Positions 8,044-18,400 of a DNA stretch of 64,000 nt are shown here, piece after piece. The notes beneath the pieces are model-generated. The model made no database searches. It worked only from the letters and a program-made list of their open reading frames with translations, and was not told the origin of the DNA. Source of the stretch: Lacibacter cauensis (lineage in GTDB: Bacteria > Bacteroidota > Bacteroidia > Chitinophagales > Chitinophagaceae); assembly GCF_007830055.1 (NCBI RefSeq), contig NZ_VLLE01000002.1, positions 755,953-819,952 of the forward strand, read 5' to 3'. The stretch's first letter is position 1; the number at the start of each line of letters is the position of its first letter. The position numbers and the translations under genes were made by a program.

Positions 8044-9552
8044 TTAAGCAAGAATATCGGTGATGACTTTTCCGCTCACATCTGTTAAGCGGAATGGCCG
8101 ACCTTGGAAATCATACGTAAATTTTTCATGGTCGAAACCAAGTTGATTTAAGATCGTTGCCTGTATATCGAATGCTTCTGTTTTACCACTTGTAATACTG
8201 TAACCGATCTCATCTGTTTCGCCGTAGGTGGTGCCGCCTTTAATGCCGCCACCGGCCATCCACATACTAAATGCTTCTGCATGATGATCTCTTCCTTTAA
8301 ACGGCATTTCTTTTCCATCACGGTTTTCCTGCATGGGTGTGCGGCCAAATTCTCCTCCCCAGATCACCAGTGTTTCGTCTAACAGTCCCCGTTGTTTTAA
8401 ATCAAGGATCAATGCTGTCATGGCTTTATCTACTTGTCTGCATTTATTGATCAAACCAATATCCACAGCACCATCGGCACTTGTTCCATGCGTATCCCAT
8501 CCCCAATCGAACAACTGCACAAAACGCACTCCCTTCTCAACAAGTTTTCGTGCAAGCAATACATTGTTGGCAAAACTTCCTTTGCCGGGTTGTGCGCCAT
8601 ACATTTCACGAATGTATTCCGGCTCATCATTAATATTCATCACTTCCGGAACAGAGATCTGCATCTTATACGCCATTTCGTATTGCGAAATACGGGAGAG
8701 AATTTCCGGATCATTAAACTCTTTGTATTGTTCCTGGTTTACTTTATTAATGGCATCAATAGAAGCTTTGCGTAAATCTCTGTCCATTCCTTGCGGATCG
8801 TTAATGAACAAAACCGGATCACCTTCGCTTCTGCATTGTACACCTTGGTAGACACTCGGCAAAAATCCACTGCCCCAAACACTCTTGCCTGCATCAGGAT
8901 TATTACCGCCCGAAGTCAACACCACAAAGCCGGGCAGATTTTGATTTTCTGTACCTAAGCCATACGTCACCCAACTGCCAATACTTGGTCTGCCTAAACG
9001 TGCACTGCCGGTATGCATCAGTAATTGTGCAGGTGCATGATTAAACTGATCGGTTGTTACTGATTTAATGATCGACACATCATCAACAATGGTAGAAAAA
9101 TGAGGTAAGTAATCACTCACCCACAATCCACTTTTTCCATGCTGTTTAAAGTTTGCCTGCGGCCCTAACATTTTTGGTACACCACGAATGAACGCAAACT
9201 TTTTTCCTTCGAGTAAAGAAGGCGGACAATCTTGTCCGTTCAGTTTCGCCAGCTCCGGTTTATAATCAAATAACTCCAGTTGCGATGGTGCGCCTGCCAT
9301 GTGCAGGTAAATAACCGATCTTGCTTTTGCAGGAAAGAACGGCATGCGTGGAGCCAATGGATGTGCCGCATCAAACACAGGCGATGAAGCCATACCCATA
9401 TTGTTGCCACAACTGCCGAGCAATGATCCCAGCGCCAAAGCACCAAAACCCATGGCACTTTCTTTTAAAAAATGCCTGCGGGTAAAGAACTGCAGTTCTT
9501 TTTGTTTTGCTTCGGTAGCAAGACGTTCATTATTTAATTCTTTCTGTGTCAT
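8044..9552 (-). CDS. DUF1501 protein, alkaline phosphatase/sulfatase-like fold
   Basis: Protein of 502 residues belonging to DUF1501, a family related in fold to sulfatases and alkaline phosphatases and very abundant in Planctomycetes. A twin-arginine-type signal (TRRHFLKESAMGFGALALGS) starts at about residue 24 and is followed by LGSCG, which may act as a lipobox. Conserved family blocks are visible (FIRGVPKMLGPQANFKQHGKSGLWVSDYLPH is broken here at HGKSGLWVSDYLPH, then WDTHG, WGGEFGRTP and GRDHH). The Cys/Ser-x-Pro-x-Arg sulfatase motif is absent. No reaction has been settled for the family. It is nearly always encoded next to a PSCyt1/DUF1549/DUF1553 gene, as here. Confidence 0.82.
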   Translation of the reverse strand: MTQKELNNERLATEAKQKELQFFTRRHFLKESAMGFGALALGSLLGSCGNNMGMASSPVFDAAHPLAPRMPFFPAKARSVIYLHMAGAPSQLELFDYKPELAKLNGQDCPPSLLEGKKFAFIRGVPKMLGPQANFKQHGKSGLWVSDYLPHFSTIVDDVSIIKSVTTDQFNHAPAQLLMHTGSARLGRPSIGSWVTYGLGTENQNLPGFVVLTSGGNNPDAGKSVWGSGFLPSVYQGVQCRSEGDPVLFINDPQGMDRDLRKASIDAINKVNQEQYKEFNDPEILSRISQYEMAYKMQISVPEVMNINDEPEYIREMYGAQPGKGSFANNVLLARKLVEKGVRFVQLFDWGWDTHGTSADGAVDIGLINKCRQVDKAMTALILDLKQRGLLDETLVIWGGEFGRTPMQENRDGKEMPFKGRDHHAEAFSMWMAGGGIKGGTTYGETDEIGYSITSGKTEAFDIQATILNQLGFDHEKFTYDFQGRPFRLTDVSGKVITDILA

Positions 9553-9590
9553 AATTCATCAGCACATTTGCTCATTTTCAAATTAGCACA

Positions 9591-12359
9591 TTAGTTTTTT
9601 GTTATCCATTCATCCAGGTTCAGCATGGCATTCATCACCACAACCAATGCAGCTGTTTCAGGATTATTATGTTTACTGTCCATACCAATCACTTCACAAG
9701 CCTTCAGTTTATCTTTATTGAATGTTTGCAATGCTTGTGTGTACAGATCATTTAACGCTTTTAATTTTTCTTTGCTGATGGGTTTGTACATCATCTGTTC
9801 ATATCCTTTTCTGATCTGTTGCGTTGCATCGCTCACTCCTTTTTGCTTTAACTCATACGCAAAGTTTCTTGCCATATCCAGATAAGAAGAATCGTTCAAC
9901 GTAACGAGCGCCTGTAAGGGGGTATTGGTATTGATACGTCTTGCCACACAAACATTGCGGGCTGCACCATCAAACATCATCATAAACGGATAAGGTGCAC
10001 TGCGTTTCCAGAAGGTGTATACTGCACGGCGGTATTTATCTTCTCCATCGCTCATCTTCCATTTTTCTCCATTGTAAGGGGTAAGCCAGATGCCATCGGG
10101 TTGATAAGGCATGACACTTCTGCCGAACATTTTTGTACTTAACAGACCACTTACGGCCAATGCCTGATCTCGTAATTGTTCTGCAGAAAGTCGCACACGT
10201 GGACCTCTTGCATACCATTTATTCGTTGGATCTTTTTCGATCTGTTCTTTTGTTGCAACAGATGATTGCCTGTACGTAGCAGACAAAACAATTTCTTTGA
10301 TGAGTGTTTTTAAACTCCAGTTATACTTGTGCATCAACTGCCACGATAAATGATCGAGCAATTGCTGATGTGTGGGCGGAATACCCTGCGTACCGAGATC
10401 TTCCAATGTTTCTGCAAGTCCATGACCAAATAACTGTTCCCAGATGCGGTTTACTATGGTGCGTGATACCAACGGATTCTTTTTATCTGTCAGCCACATC
10501 GCTAAGCCTAAACGGTTTGCAGGTGCATTGGCAGGCATTGCATTCAATGTGTGTGGTACACCGGGTTTTACTTCTGCTCCTTTCACCATCCAATTGCCCC
10601 GTTCAAATACATGTGTTGTTCGTGCAAAACTGTTTGTGCCATCAACCATGATGGGTGTAGAAGTGTATTGCGTTGAACCGATCAGATCGATGTACTGTTG
10701 CTTTGCAGAATCATAGCCGGGTTGCTCTTTACCGGGAAATGTTTGTGTGAAATAAAACCAGCTGAAGTTTGCACCGTTATCTTCCGGCTTTTTCAGGTTG
10801 GGATTTTTATACGTCAACCAAAGATCATGCACACCTTCAACAACAGGAATAGAAGCTGTTGCAACAGCCCAACCTTTGGTTGTTTTCAGCGGAATACTCG
10901 TTAACTCTTTTCCATTAATGCTGTCCAGATGAATTGTCCACACTCCCCCTTCAACACCTGTTGCATAACGAAACAGCAATTGATCTTTTGTCTGCAGATC
11001 AACTTTTTTAATGCGAGTACTTCCGTTATTTCTTAAGGAAAGCCATTTCGTATCGGCCAATGCACTGTTGGTAAATGCATCGCACACTACAGAGTTGATC
11101 ACCGGTTGTCCTGTTTTAAGAAAGCGGATGATCTCTGCTTTCTTCACTTTCGATACATGTTGCTGCAGCCATGCACTCAGCTTTTCAAATTTTACACTGT
11201 CAGCATTTTTATATTCACGTAACACAGGATATTCTTCATACGTGTCTTCATCACGTGTGTTGTTGAAGAACGCAAGAAACTGGTAATACTCTTCATGCTT
11301 AAACGGATCGTACGGATGACTATGACATTGCACACAGGCAAACGTTGTACCCATCAATGTTTCCCAGGTAGTGTTCACCCGATCCATTACTGCAGCAGTG
11401 CGGTACTCTTCATTATCGGTACCACCTTCATCATTCGTCATGGTGTTACGGTGAAAAGCGGTAGCAATGTATTGTGCATCGGTTGGGTCGGGCAAAAGAT
11501 CACCCGCCACCTGTTCAACTAAAAATGTATTGTACGGCTTGTCTTCATTGAACGATTGAATGAGCCAATCTCGGTAACGCCAGATGGAACGATAGCCATC
11601 ACGTTCATATCCTTTGGTATCAGCATAACGTGCCATATCGAGCCACATCGCTGTCCAGCGTTCGCCATATTGTGGCGATGCCAATAAACTATCCACTAAG
11701 CGCTCATACGCACCGGCTGTATTATCATTTAAAAATTGTTGTGCAATTGATGCTGATGGAGGTAATCCTGTAATATCTAAACTTATACGACGAAGTAACG
11801 TTGCTTTATCTGCTTCTGTTGACGGTAGAAGCTTTTGCTGAGTAAGTTTATCGTAAACGAAATGATCAACATCGTTACGCACCCATTCGTTTTTCTTAGC
11901 AGGTAATAGACCAAAGAAACGTCGTTTGCCTTTTGGTACTTCCTGTTCTTCAATCGTAGTATAAGCCCAATGCGTTCCCCACTTGGCTCCCTGTTTAATC
12001 CATGTACGCAGCACATTGATTTCTTCTTCTGCAAGCGGATGTTCTTTATACGGCATACGCTCCTCTTCATCTTTCAATGTCAAGCGCCTGATCATTTCAC
12101 TGGCATCCGGATCGCCGGGAATAATCGCCGGCTTACCGCTTTTTGTTTCGGCCAATGCTTCTTCCCTGAAGAGTAAACTGAAACCGCCCTGCTTCTTTAC
12201 ACCACCGTGGCAGGAAATACATTTTTTATTGAGGATGGGTTTTACATCAACATTGTAATCGATTCGACGATTGTCTTTAAACAGGAAGGCAACAACAGAA
12301 ATCAGTACCACCAGAACGGCGGTAATCACCCAATATTTTTTACTTAAAACAGATGGCAT
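9591..12359 (-). CDS. PSCyt1/DUF1549/DUF1553 cytochrome protein
   Basis: Large exported or membrane-anchored protein of 922 residues. One N-terminal helix (about 9-27) is followed by a planctomycete cytochrome domain with the haem motif CISCH at 47-51, then DUF1549 (from about 150) and DUF1553 (about 600-880, with IVNRIWEQLFGHGLAETLEDLG). A region between the two DUFs (about 440-560) looks like a carbohydrate-binding beta-sandwich. First gene of a four-gene minus-strand group. Proteins of this type are thought to transfer electrons from a surface or periplasmic oxidation, but the substrate is not known. Confidence 0.85.
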   Translation of the reverse strand: MPSVLSKKYWVITAVLVVLISVVAFLFKDNRRIDYNVDVKPILNKKCISCHGGVKKQGGFSLLFREEALAETKSGKPAIIPGDPDASEMIRRLTLKDEEERMPYKEHPLAEEEINVLRTWIKQGAKWGTHWAYTTIEEQEVPKGKRRFFGLLPAKKNEWVRNDVDHFVYDKLTQQKLLPSTEADKATLLRRISLDITGLPPSASIAQQFLNDNTAGAYERLVDSLLASPQYGERWTAMWLDMARYADTKGYERDGYRSIWRYRDWLIQSFNEDKPYNTFLVEQVAGDLLPDPTDAQYIATAFHRNTMTNDEGGTDNEEYRTAAVMDRVNTTWETLMGTTFACVQCHSHPYDPFKHEEYYQFLAFFNNTRDEDTYEEYPVLREYKNADSVKFEKLSAWLQQHVSKVKKAEIIRFLKTGQPVINSVVCDAFTNSALADTKWLSLRNNGSTRIKKVDLQTKDQLLFRYATGVEGGVWTIHLDSINGKELTSIPLKTTKGWAVATASIPVVEGVHDLWLTYKNPNLKKPEDNGANFSWFYFTQTFPGKEQPGYDSAKQQYIDLIGSTQYTSTPIMVDGTNSFARTTHVFERGNWMVKGAEVKPGVPHTLNAMPANAPANRLGLAMWLTDKKNPLVSRTIVNRIWEQLFGHGLAETLEDLGTQGIPPTHQQLLDHLSWQLMHKYNWSLKTLIKEIVLSATYRQSSVATKEQIEKDPTNKWYARGPRVRLSAEQLRDQALAVSGLLSTKMFGRSVMPYQPDGIWLTPYNGEKWKMSDGEDKYRRAVYTFWKRSAPYPFMMMFDGAARNVCVARRINTNTPLQALVTLNDSSYLDMARNFAYELKQKGVSDATQQIRKGYEQMMYKPISKEKLKALNDLYTQALQTFNKDKLKACEVIGMDSKHNNPETAALVVVMNAMLNLDEWITKN

Positions 12360-12509
12360 GATGGCAGAGCAACGATTGGTTGTTTCTCAAATATCCTGAT
12401 TTCAACAATAGAAGCAATGCATTTCTGAAAGAACATTCGTGCTGTACCATCCTGCCCTGTCGGTTTGCTTGGCTATGGGTTGTTACCTGGTTGGGTTTCT
12501 GTAAAATGA

Positions 12510-12547
12510 AAGCCCCAAACCGTTGCAATTGCAATGGTTCGGGGCTT
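12510..12547 (-). terminator. Hairpin terminator after the SusC/SusD/glycosidase unit
   Basis: AAGCCCC (12510-12516) pairs with GGGGCTT (12541-12547); an inner AACC/GGTT pair and the palindrome TTGCAATTGCAA (12523-12534) extend the stem. It lies 62 bp after the stop of the glycosidase gene and separates it from the cytochrome group downstream. The T-rich tail on the minus strand is short. Confidence 0.65.
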
Positions 12548-12609
12548 CAATAAAACGTATAACTATGCTATGAAACTTTAGAGCACGGATTCATTATTCG
12601 TTCAACGTT

Positions 12610-13794
12610 CTACTCAATATTAGCAGCAAAGGCTTCGGTAGAAGTAAGACTGTTCCAGTAACTACCTGCGTCGGTCAGGGCACCGTTTGTATCAACAGCA
12701 GGTAAATCGGGCGGGAAAAAATAAGCAAACCGCTCAACATACGGAACCGTGTTCAACCAGTCAACAGACAGCTTCATGAAATATTTGTGTACAATATTCG
12801 AACTCCTGTTGCGGTTGGCATTGTATTCTGTGATCCATATTTTCTGATTCGGATAATCGGTGTGCACCCGCTCAATGTATGTTTTGAAACGGTTAAATAC
12901 CGCCTGTGCAGTAAGCGAATCGGTTGCCTGGTTGTTGGTTTGATTCCCCCAATCGTACCAATGCAGTGCAACAAAATCAACCCTTACTTTCTGCAGTTTA
13001 GCGGCATCCATAAATTTCGTAAGCCATTTGTTGGCACCAAAAGCCTGGTCTTGTGTAACGGCTGGCGAACCCAAACGCAAACCCGATTGCATCATTACTT
13101 TATACCGTGCAATAGCCGTATCAATAATTGGAATATTTGATTGGTCAATATTGTCTGGCTCATTAAACGAAAGCAAATGATCTACATCTTTGCGATTAAC
13201 AAGACTTGCCATATAATCAACCGTTGCAGTTCCTTTTCCCCATGTCATGGGTACAAATTGTTGTGCGCCAAACGATGGACGATCGATACTCCATCCATAA
13301 TACCACGATGTATTGAATAATTTAACGGCGTTACTGTCAGTTGCCGCAAATCCTTTTTTTGCAGTGTTTGCAAGCGGTATGTAGCGAACAAAGGAAACCC
13401 TGTTTTTTAATGCATCGGGCAGACTGGCTGTAATAGATGCTTTTGCAGACACATAACAAACCGACTCGCCTGTGCCGTCATTGTTTTCGGCAAATACCAC
13501 AATAAAGCCCTTGGGTAAATAAAACGAAACAATTGCATTGTCGAAACCGGAAGGCAACGCTTTAAACTTACTGATGCCTCTGTTTGAATCTGTAAACACC
13601 GTATCTGCACCCAATGCCACTCTTGGGTTACCCATGGCAGTTGTTTTTGATACAACCAGTGTTGCACCCGGTTGAAAAGGAGTATTATCCACTACGGGAG
13701 GATTCGTGGGACTATTGTTTGCAGGCCCGGCGCCTTTTTTACACGAACTGATACCTGCAAGTGTAACGAAAAGTAAAAGTAATCTCCAGCTCAT
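12610..13794 (-). CDS. Asl1-like glycosyl hydrolase lipoprotein (GH128-type)
   Basis: Surface or periplasmic glycosidase of 394 residues. Signal peptide with lipobox ending at Cys18 (LAGISSC). Residues about 85-142 resemble a beta-gamma-crystallin-like domain (FYLPKGFIVVFAENNDGTGE then LKNRVSFVRYI). From about residue 160 a TIM barrel of the Asl1/Glyco_hydro_cc type follows (YYGWS, LLSFNEPDN with Glu212 as likely acid/base, ALHWYDW, WITEYNANRN with Glu323 as likely nucleophile). Characterised GH128 enzymes cut beta-1,3-glucans; the real substrate here is open. It lies 74 bp downstream of susD, so it is probably the enzyme partner of that uptake pair. Confidence 0.75.
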   Translation of the reverse strand: MSWRLLLLFVTLAGISSCKKGAGPANNSPTNPPVVDNTPFQPGATLVVSKTTAMGNPRVALGADTVFTDSNRGISKFKALPSGFDNAIVSFYLPKGFIVVFAENNDGTGESVCYVSAKASITASLPDALKNRVSFVRYIPLANTAKKGFAATDSNAVKLFNTSWYYGWSIDRPSFGAQQFVPMTWGKGTATVDYMASLVNRKDVDHLLSFNEPDNIDQSNIPIIDTAIARYKVMMQSGLRLGSPAVTQDQAFGANKWLTKFMDAAKLQKVRVDFVALHWYDWGNQTNNQATDSLTAQAVFNRFKTYIERVHTDYPNQKIWITEYNANRNRSSNIVHKYFMKLSVDWLNTVPYVERFAYFFPPDLPAVDTNGALTDAGSYWNSLTSTEAFAANIE

Positions 13795-13820
13795 GTTCTT
13801 TCTTTTAAGTTCTCACAGTT

Positions 13821-13855
13821 AAAAAGGGTACGGAAACTATTCCTATCCCCTTTTT
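13821..13855 (-). terminator. Weak hairpin between susD and the glycosidase gene
   Basis: AAAAAGGG (13821-13828) can pair with CCCCTTTTT (13847-13855) across an 18-nt loop. It could partly terminate transcription and lower expression of the enzyme relative to SusC/SusD. The stem is short and AT-rich. Confidence 0.35.
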
Positions 13856-13868
13856 AATCAAATATTTT

Positions 13869-15437
13869 TTATTGCCAAACAGGATTCTGTACAAGGTTTG
13901 AGTTTACATTCAATTCACCAAGAGGAATCGGGAATATTTCCGATTTACCTGTAAGATAAATTGGTGAGTAACCTGTAACATTATCAGCTTTTGCTCTGTT
14001 AAAAGCGTTCTGTACATCGCCCCAACGTTTCAGATCGAAATAGCGTAAACCTTCAAAGGCCAGCTCCACACGTCTTTCATGTCGTACAATATCTCTCAAT
14101 GCTGCCTGTGTTAACGATGCGCCTTCTACTGCTTGTACGGTTGGCATGCTTACCCGCTGCCTTACCTGGTTAACCAGTGAATAGACTTCGGTTAATTGAT
14201 TCAGTTCAACCAACGCTTCTGCACGCATCAGTAAAATATCTGCATAACGAATTACAATAAAGTCCTGTCCGCCGGGATTAAACGCAGCAATGCCATTGGC
14301 AGAAACCGATGTATTTCTGATATATTTCTTCTGTCCGAATGTGGTTGGTACATTGCCGCCAAACCTAGCCTTGGTATCGATCAGGAATGTATCATTTTTA
14401 AAATAAACAGATGCAAGTAAGCGTGGATCACGGTTCTTTTTTTGTGGATGCGAAGCCGTGCCGGTTGGTTGCGCCGGATCATACAACGGAGAACTTGTAA
14501 TTGGTTTACCATCTGTGCAGTAGTAATCTTTTACCAGATTCGGCATTGGTAATTTATCAACTGCCGGGTTGCCTAAAAATGTACCGGAAAACAACTCATT
14601 GTTGTTTGATACATCCTGGTTGAAACGAACTGAGAAAAGAATTTCCTTAGACAATTCGCCTTGCTCAGTAAACAACTGTGCATAGCTTGGATTTAAACTA
14701 TAACCTAATGTAAGCAGTGTTGTAGTTGCGTCTACAACGCCTTGATAATTTTTGTTATACAGATGCACTCTTGCCAATAGGCCTAACGCTGCACCTTTTG
14801 TAGCATAACCATATTGTGTGGCAGGATAAGACGCAGGCAACTTGTCAATTGCTTCTGTTAAATCGGCTATTACCTGTGCATTAACTTCCTGGTAGGTATT
14901 TTTAGGCACATACGCTTCTTCAATTGTTTGCACTTTTGTAATTAACGGCACATCCTGAAAATACACAGCCAGATTGAAGTAGTATAATGCACGCAGGAAT
15001 AATGCCTGTCCAAATAATGCATTCTTTTTATCCTGGCTAATGAGTGTGGTGGACATGTTCTGAATATTTTCAATCGCCGCATTTGCTCTGGCAATTCCCT
15101 TGTACGATGAGCTCCAGATGCTGCTGAACATACCATTGGAAGGTGTAATGATGCCGATCATGAAATCGCCGGGACCTTCCCATTTATAGTTGTTGTACAA
15201 ATTATCTCCAAAGCAATCGAACATGGTAAGACCGGCAGTGGCATTGAGGTTGCCGCTGTACAATGCTCTGTCCTGCATGGCATCGTAAATGCCGTTGATG
15301 GCAAGCTGCGCATCCTGTTCAGACTTCCAGAAGTTTTCTTTTGCAATTTGTGTAAGCGATGCTCTTTCGGTAAAATCCTTTGAACATCCGGCAAGTGAAG
15401 CTGTAAGGAGTATGATGAATATTTTTTTCATAAACAT
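13869..15437 (-). CDS. SusD/RagB-family glycan-binding lipoprotein
   Basis: Outer-membrane lipoprotein of 522 residues that binds the glycan at the cell surface and caps its SusC partner. Signal peptide and lipobox LAGC with the lipid-modified Cys near residue 18, followed by the N-terminal SusD domain (LTQIAKENFWKSEQDAQLAINGIYDAMQD) and the C-terminal RagB/SusD domain (RYADILLMRAEALVELNQ, RHERRVELAFEGLRYFDLKRWG). Starts at 15437 (MFMKK) or 15431 (MKK) are equally good. The gene begins 30 bp after the SusC stop. SusD sequence does not reveal the ligand. Confidence 0.93.
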   Translation of the reverse strand: MFMKKIFIILLTASLAGCSKDFTERASLTQIAKENFWKSEQDAQLAINGIYDAMQDRALYSGNLNATAGLTMFDCFGDNLYNNYKWEGPGDFMIGIITPSNGMFSSIWSSSYKGIARANAAIENIQNMSTTLISQDKKNALFGQALFLRALYYFNLAVYFQDVPLITKVQTIEEAYVPKNTYQEVNAQVIADLTEAIDKLPASYPATQYGYATKGAALGLLARVHLYNKNYQGVVDATTTLLTLGYSLNPSYAQLFTEQGELSKEILFSVRFNQDVSNNNELFSGTFLGNPAVDKLPMPNLVKDYYCTDGKPITSSPLYDPAQPTGTASHPQKKNRDPRLLASVYFKNDTFLIDTKARFGGNVPTTFGQKKYIRNTSVSANGIAAFNPGGQDFIVIRYADILLMRAEALVELNQLTEVYSLVNQVRQRVSMPTVQAVEGASLTQAALRDIVRHERRVELAFEGLRYFDLKRWGDVQNAFNRAKADNVTGYSPIYLTGKSEIFPIPLGELNVNSNLVQNPVWQ

Positions 15438-15467
15438 TTTTTTAGAGGGTTTTGCCCTATCGGTAGT

Positions 15468-18400
15468 TTATAATTTTACGTTTAAGCCAAATGTGTACAC
15501 TTTGTACAGCGGTACGTTTTGATCGGTGTTGCGGCCTCTGGCTCTTTCGGGATCAAAGTTTTCAAGCTTGGTAAACGTTAACAGATTTTGTCCGCCAACA
15601 AATACACGCACTTTTGATAAACCAATACGCTTAATGAGTGCTGATGGTAATGAGTAGCCGATTTCCAGATTACGCATACGGAGGAACGATGCATCCTGAA
15701 TATAGAAGGATGAGATGATGGCGTTGCTGTAACCACCTAATCTTGGTAATTTGGCAGAAGGCGTTGTTGGCGTCCAACGATCCAACCAATACGTTAACAC
15801 ATTGTTTCTGTCGCCTTCAAAGGGTAACTGGCCATTGTCGTACAGAATACGATCTACATTACCAATACCTTCAAACAATACATTCAAATCAAAACCTTTG
15901 TAATTGAGGTTTGCATTGAAGTTGTAGATCCATGAAGGATATGGATTACCAATGATTGTACGATCAAAATCATTTACCAAACCATCGGGTTTGCCATCAG
16001 GCCCCGAAAGATCTGCATACCTGATATCGCCTGGCTTTGTTAATGCCGGATTATTAAATTGTTTTGGTGCGTTGGTTACTTCATCAGCTGTTTGGAAAAT
16101 ACCAAGTGCTTTGTAGCCGTAATACGCATTGTAAGGTACACCTACACGGATGATACTTACACCGCTGATGCTTTCCAAGCCACGATCGCCCAGGCCGGTT
16201 ACTTTGTTATCTGCAAACTTGCTTACACTTCCACCAACGCTGTAAGTTAGTCCTCCTTTGATCCGGCCACGATAATTTACAGCTACTTCAACACCTTTGT
16301 TGATCATGCTCGCTGCATTAATTGCCGAAATATTGGTAACGCCAATTGATGATGGAATCGGAAAGTTGCTGTACAATAAATCGTAACTGTTACGGTTAAA
16401 ATAATCTGCAGTAATAGTTAAACTGTTCCTGAACAATCCTGCATCAATACCCAGATCGTATTGCTTAATTGTTTCCCATTTTATATTCGGGTTTGCCAAT
16501 GTGGTAACTGCCGCTGCACTTACAATACTGGTTCCAAGAAAATAATCGAGGCCAACATTATAGGTTTGTGCATACAGGTAGTTGGCAATATTATCGTTTC
16601 CGGTAATACCCCAGCTGGCTCTTAATTTCAAATCAGAAATCCAGTTGATGCTACGCATAAATTTTTCTTCGCTTATGCGCCAGCCTGCTGATGCAGAAGG
16701 GAAATTTCCGTATCGGTAACTCGAACCAAATCGAGAAGAAGCATCTCTTCTTACATTTAATTCAAGCAGGTATTTACCATCGTAGCTATAGTTTACTCTT
16801 GAAAATAAAGACTGTAAAGCAAACTCTGAAGCACCACCTGTAACATTTGGTTCTGTAACACCACCTGCATTAAACTCCTGCAGACCATCTGTGGGGAAGT
16901 TTTTCAGTGAGCCTGCAAAACCATCATTACGGCCGTACTGCACAGAATGTCCTAAAAGAACAGATACATCATGTTTGTCTTTGAACTTATGTGCATAGCG
17001 CAGAATGTTTTCGTTGAGCAAACGATAGTTGAATGCTGTACTGTTGCGTAAAACGTTTAACGGGTTTTGTGCTACCACTTGTCCTGTCCAGTCGTATGTT
17101 GCGTTACGTGGTGTAAAATCAGATTCCTGACTGTTGAAAATATTAAAGCTGCCACTTGTTTCGAACGAAAGATCTTTTGTAAAGTTGATGTTTATACCAA
17201 AACGATTGGCAAAATTTAATTCATCGCTGCTGTAATCGCCAAGATATCCTCTTCTGATTGCATTCGTGATGGGGAAGCTTGCGTTTACCGAGTAATACGA
17301 TCCGTCTATTGTACCATACTCGCCATTTTTATAATAAACGGGAACAGTTGGTGATGAACGCTGGAACTGATTGATGATCCCGGTTTCACCTGTTATGGCA
17401 TCGGCACCGCCGGTAGGGCCGGTAAATCTTGACCAATAAGCGTTCGATGAATTGGAAATAGAAAGCCAGTTGGTAAGTTTTGAATTTAAGTTTAAACTTA
17501 AATTATAACGACTCGATTGAAACTTACCACGCACCACTGCTTCCTGGTTCAAATAGCCAAACGAAGCACGGTATGTTGTACGGTCGTTACCACCCGAAAA
17601 AGAGATGTAATGATTTTGAATGGGTGCTCTGCGCAAAATTTCTTTTGCCCAGTTGGTATTGGCATAACGGTCTGGATCTGTACCGTCACGCATTGCCTGT
17701 ATGTCTGCTACAGAATAACGCAGTGTTGTTGAAGGACCATTTCTGTTGATGTCTGCTTCATTTTTCAACGTTGCATAATCCGGTGCGTTTAAATATTTGG
17801 GAACAACAGTTACTTCCTGGAAGCCGATGTAGTTGTTATAAAGAACACTCATCGATCCGCTCTTTCCTTTTTTCGTGGTAACAATAATTACACCATTTGC
17901 ACCACGGGCACCATAGATAGCACCTGCAGAAGCATCCTTCAGTACTGAAATACTTTCAATGTCTGATGGAGAAAGATTGTTGAACACGTTCAGGTTGTCA
18001 TATTGAATATTATCAATCACCACTAATGGTGTAGATGAACCAAAAGTTCCCACACCTCTGATGACGATGCTTGATGCATCGGCACCGGGTAAGCCACTGC
18101 TCTGTGTTAACTGCACACCGGAAAACTTACCATACATCAACTGTCCGGAGTTGGTTACCGGTTGGTTTACCGACTCATCTAACTTGAGTGTTTGTGTAGC
18201 ACCGGTTTGATTGATCTTTTTCTGTGTACCGTAACCGATAACCACTACATCCTGCAACGCAGCAACTTCAGGTTCCAACTTAATGGCAATAGCCGAAGAG
18301 CCATCCCAGCTAAGTGTGTAGGTTTGATAGCCAACACTGCTGAATACAAGAACAGGCTTTGCAACAGATACGTTTAAGGTGAAAAAACCTTTTGCGTCTG

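Noticed and set aside
8333-8851. Plus-strand ORF of 172 codons
   Set aside because: Antisense to the DUF1501 gene; Ser/Cys-rich without recognisable domain.
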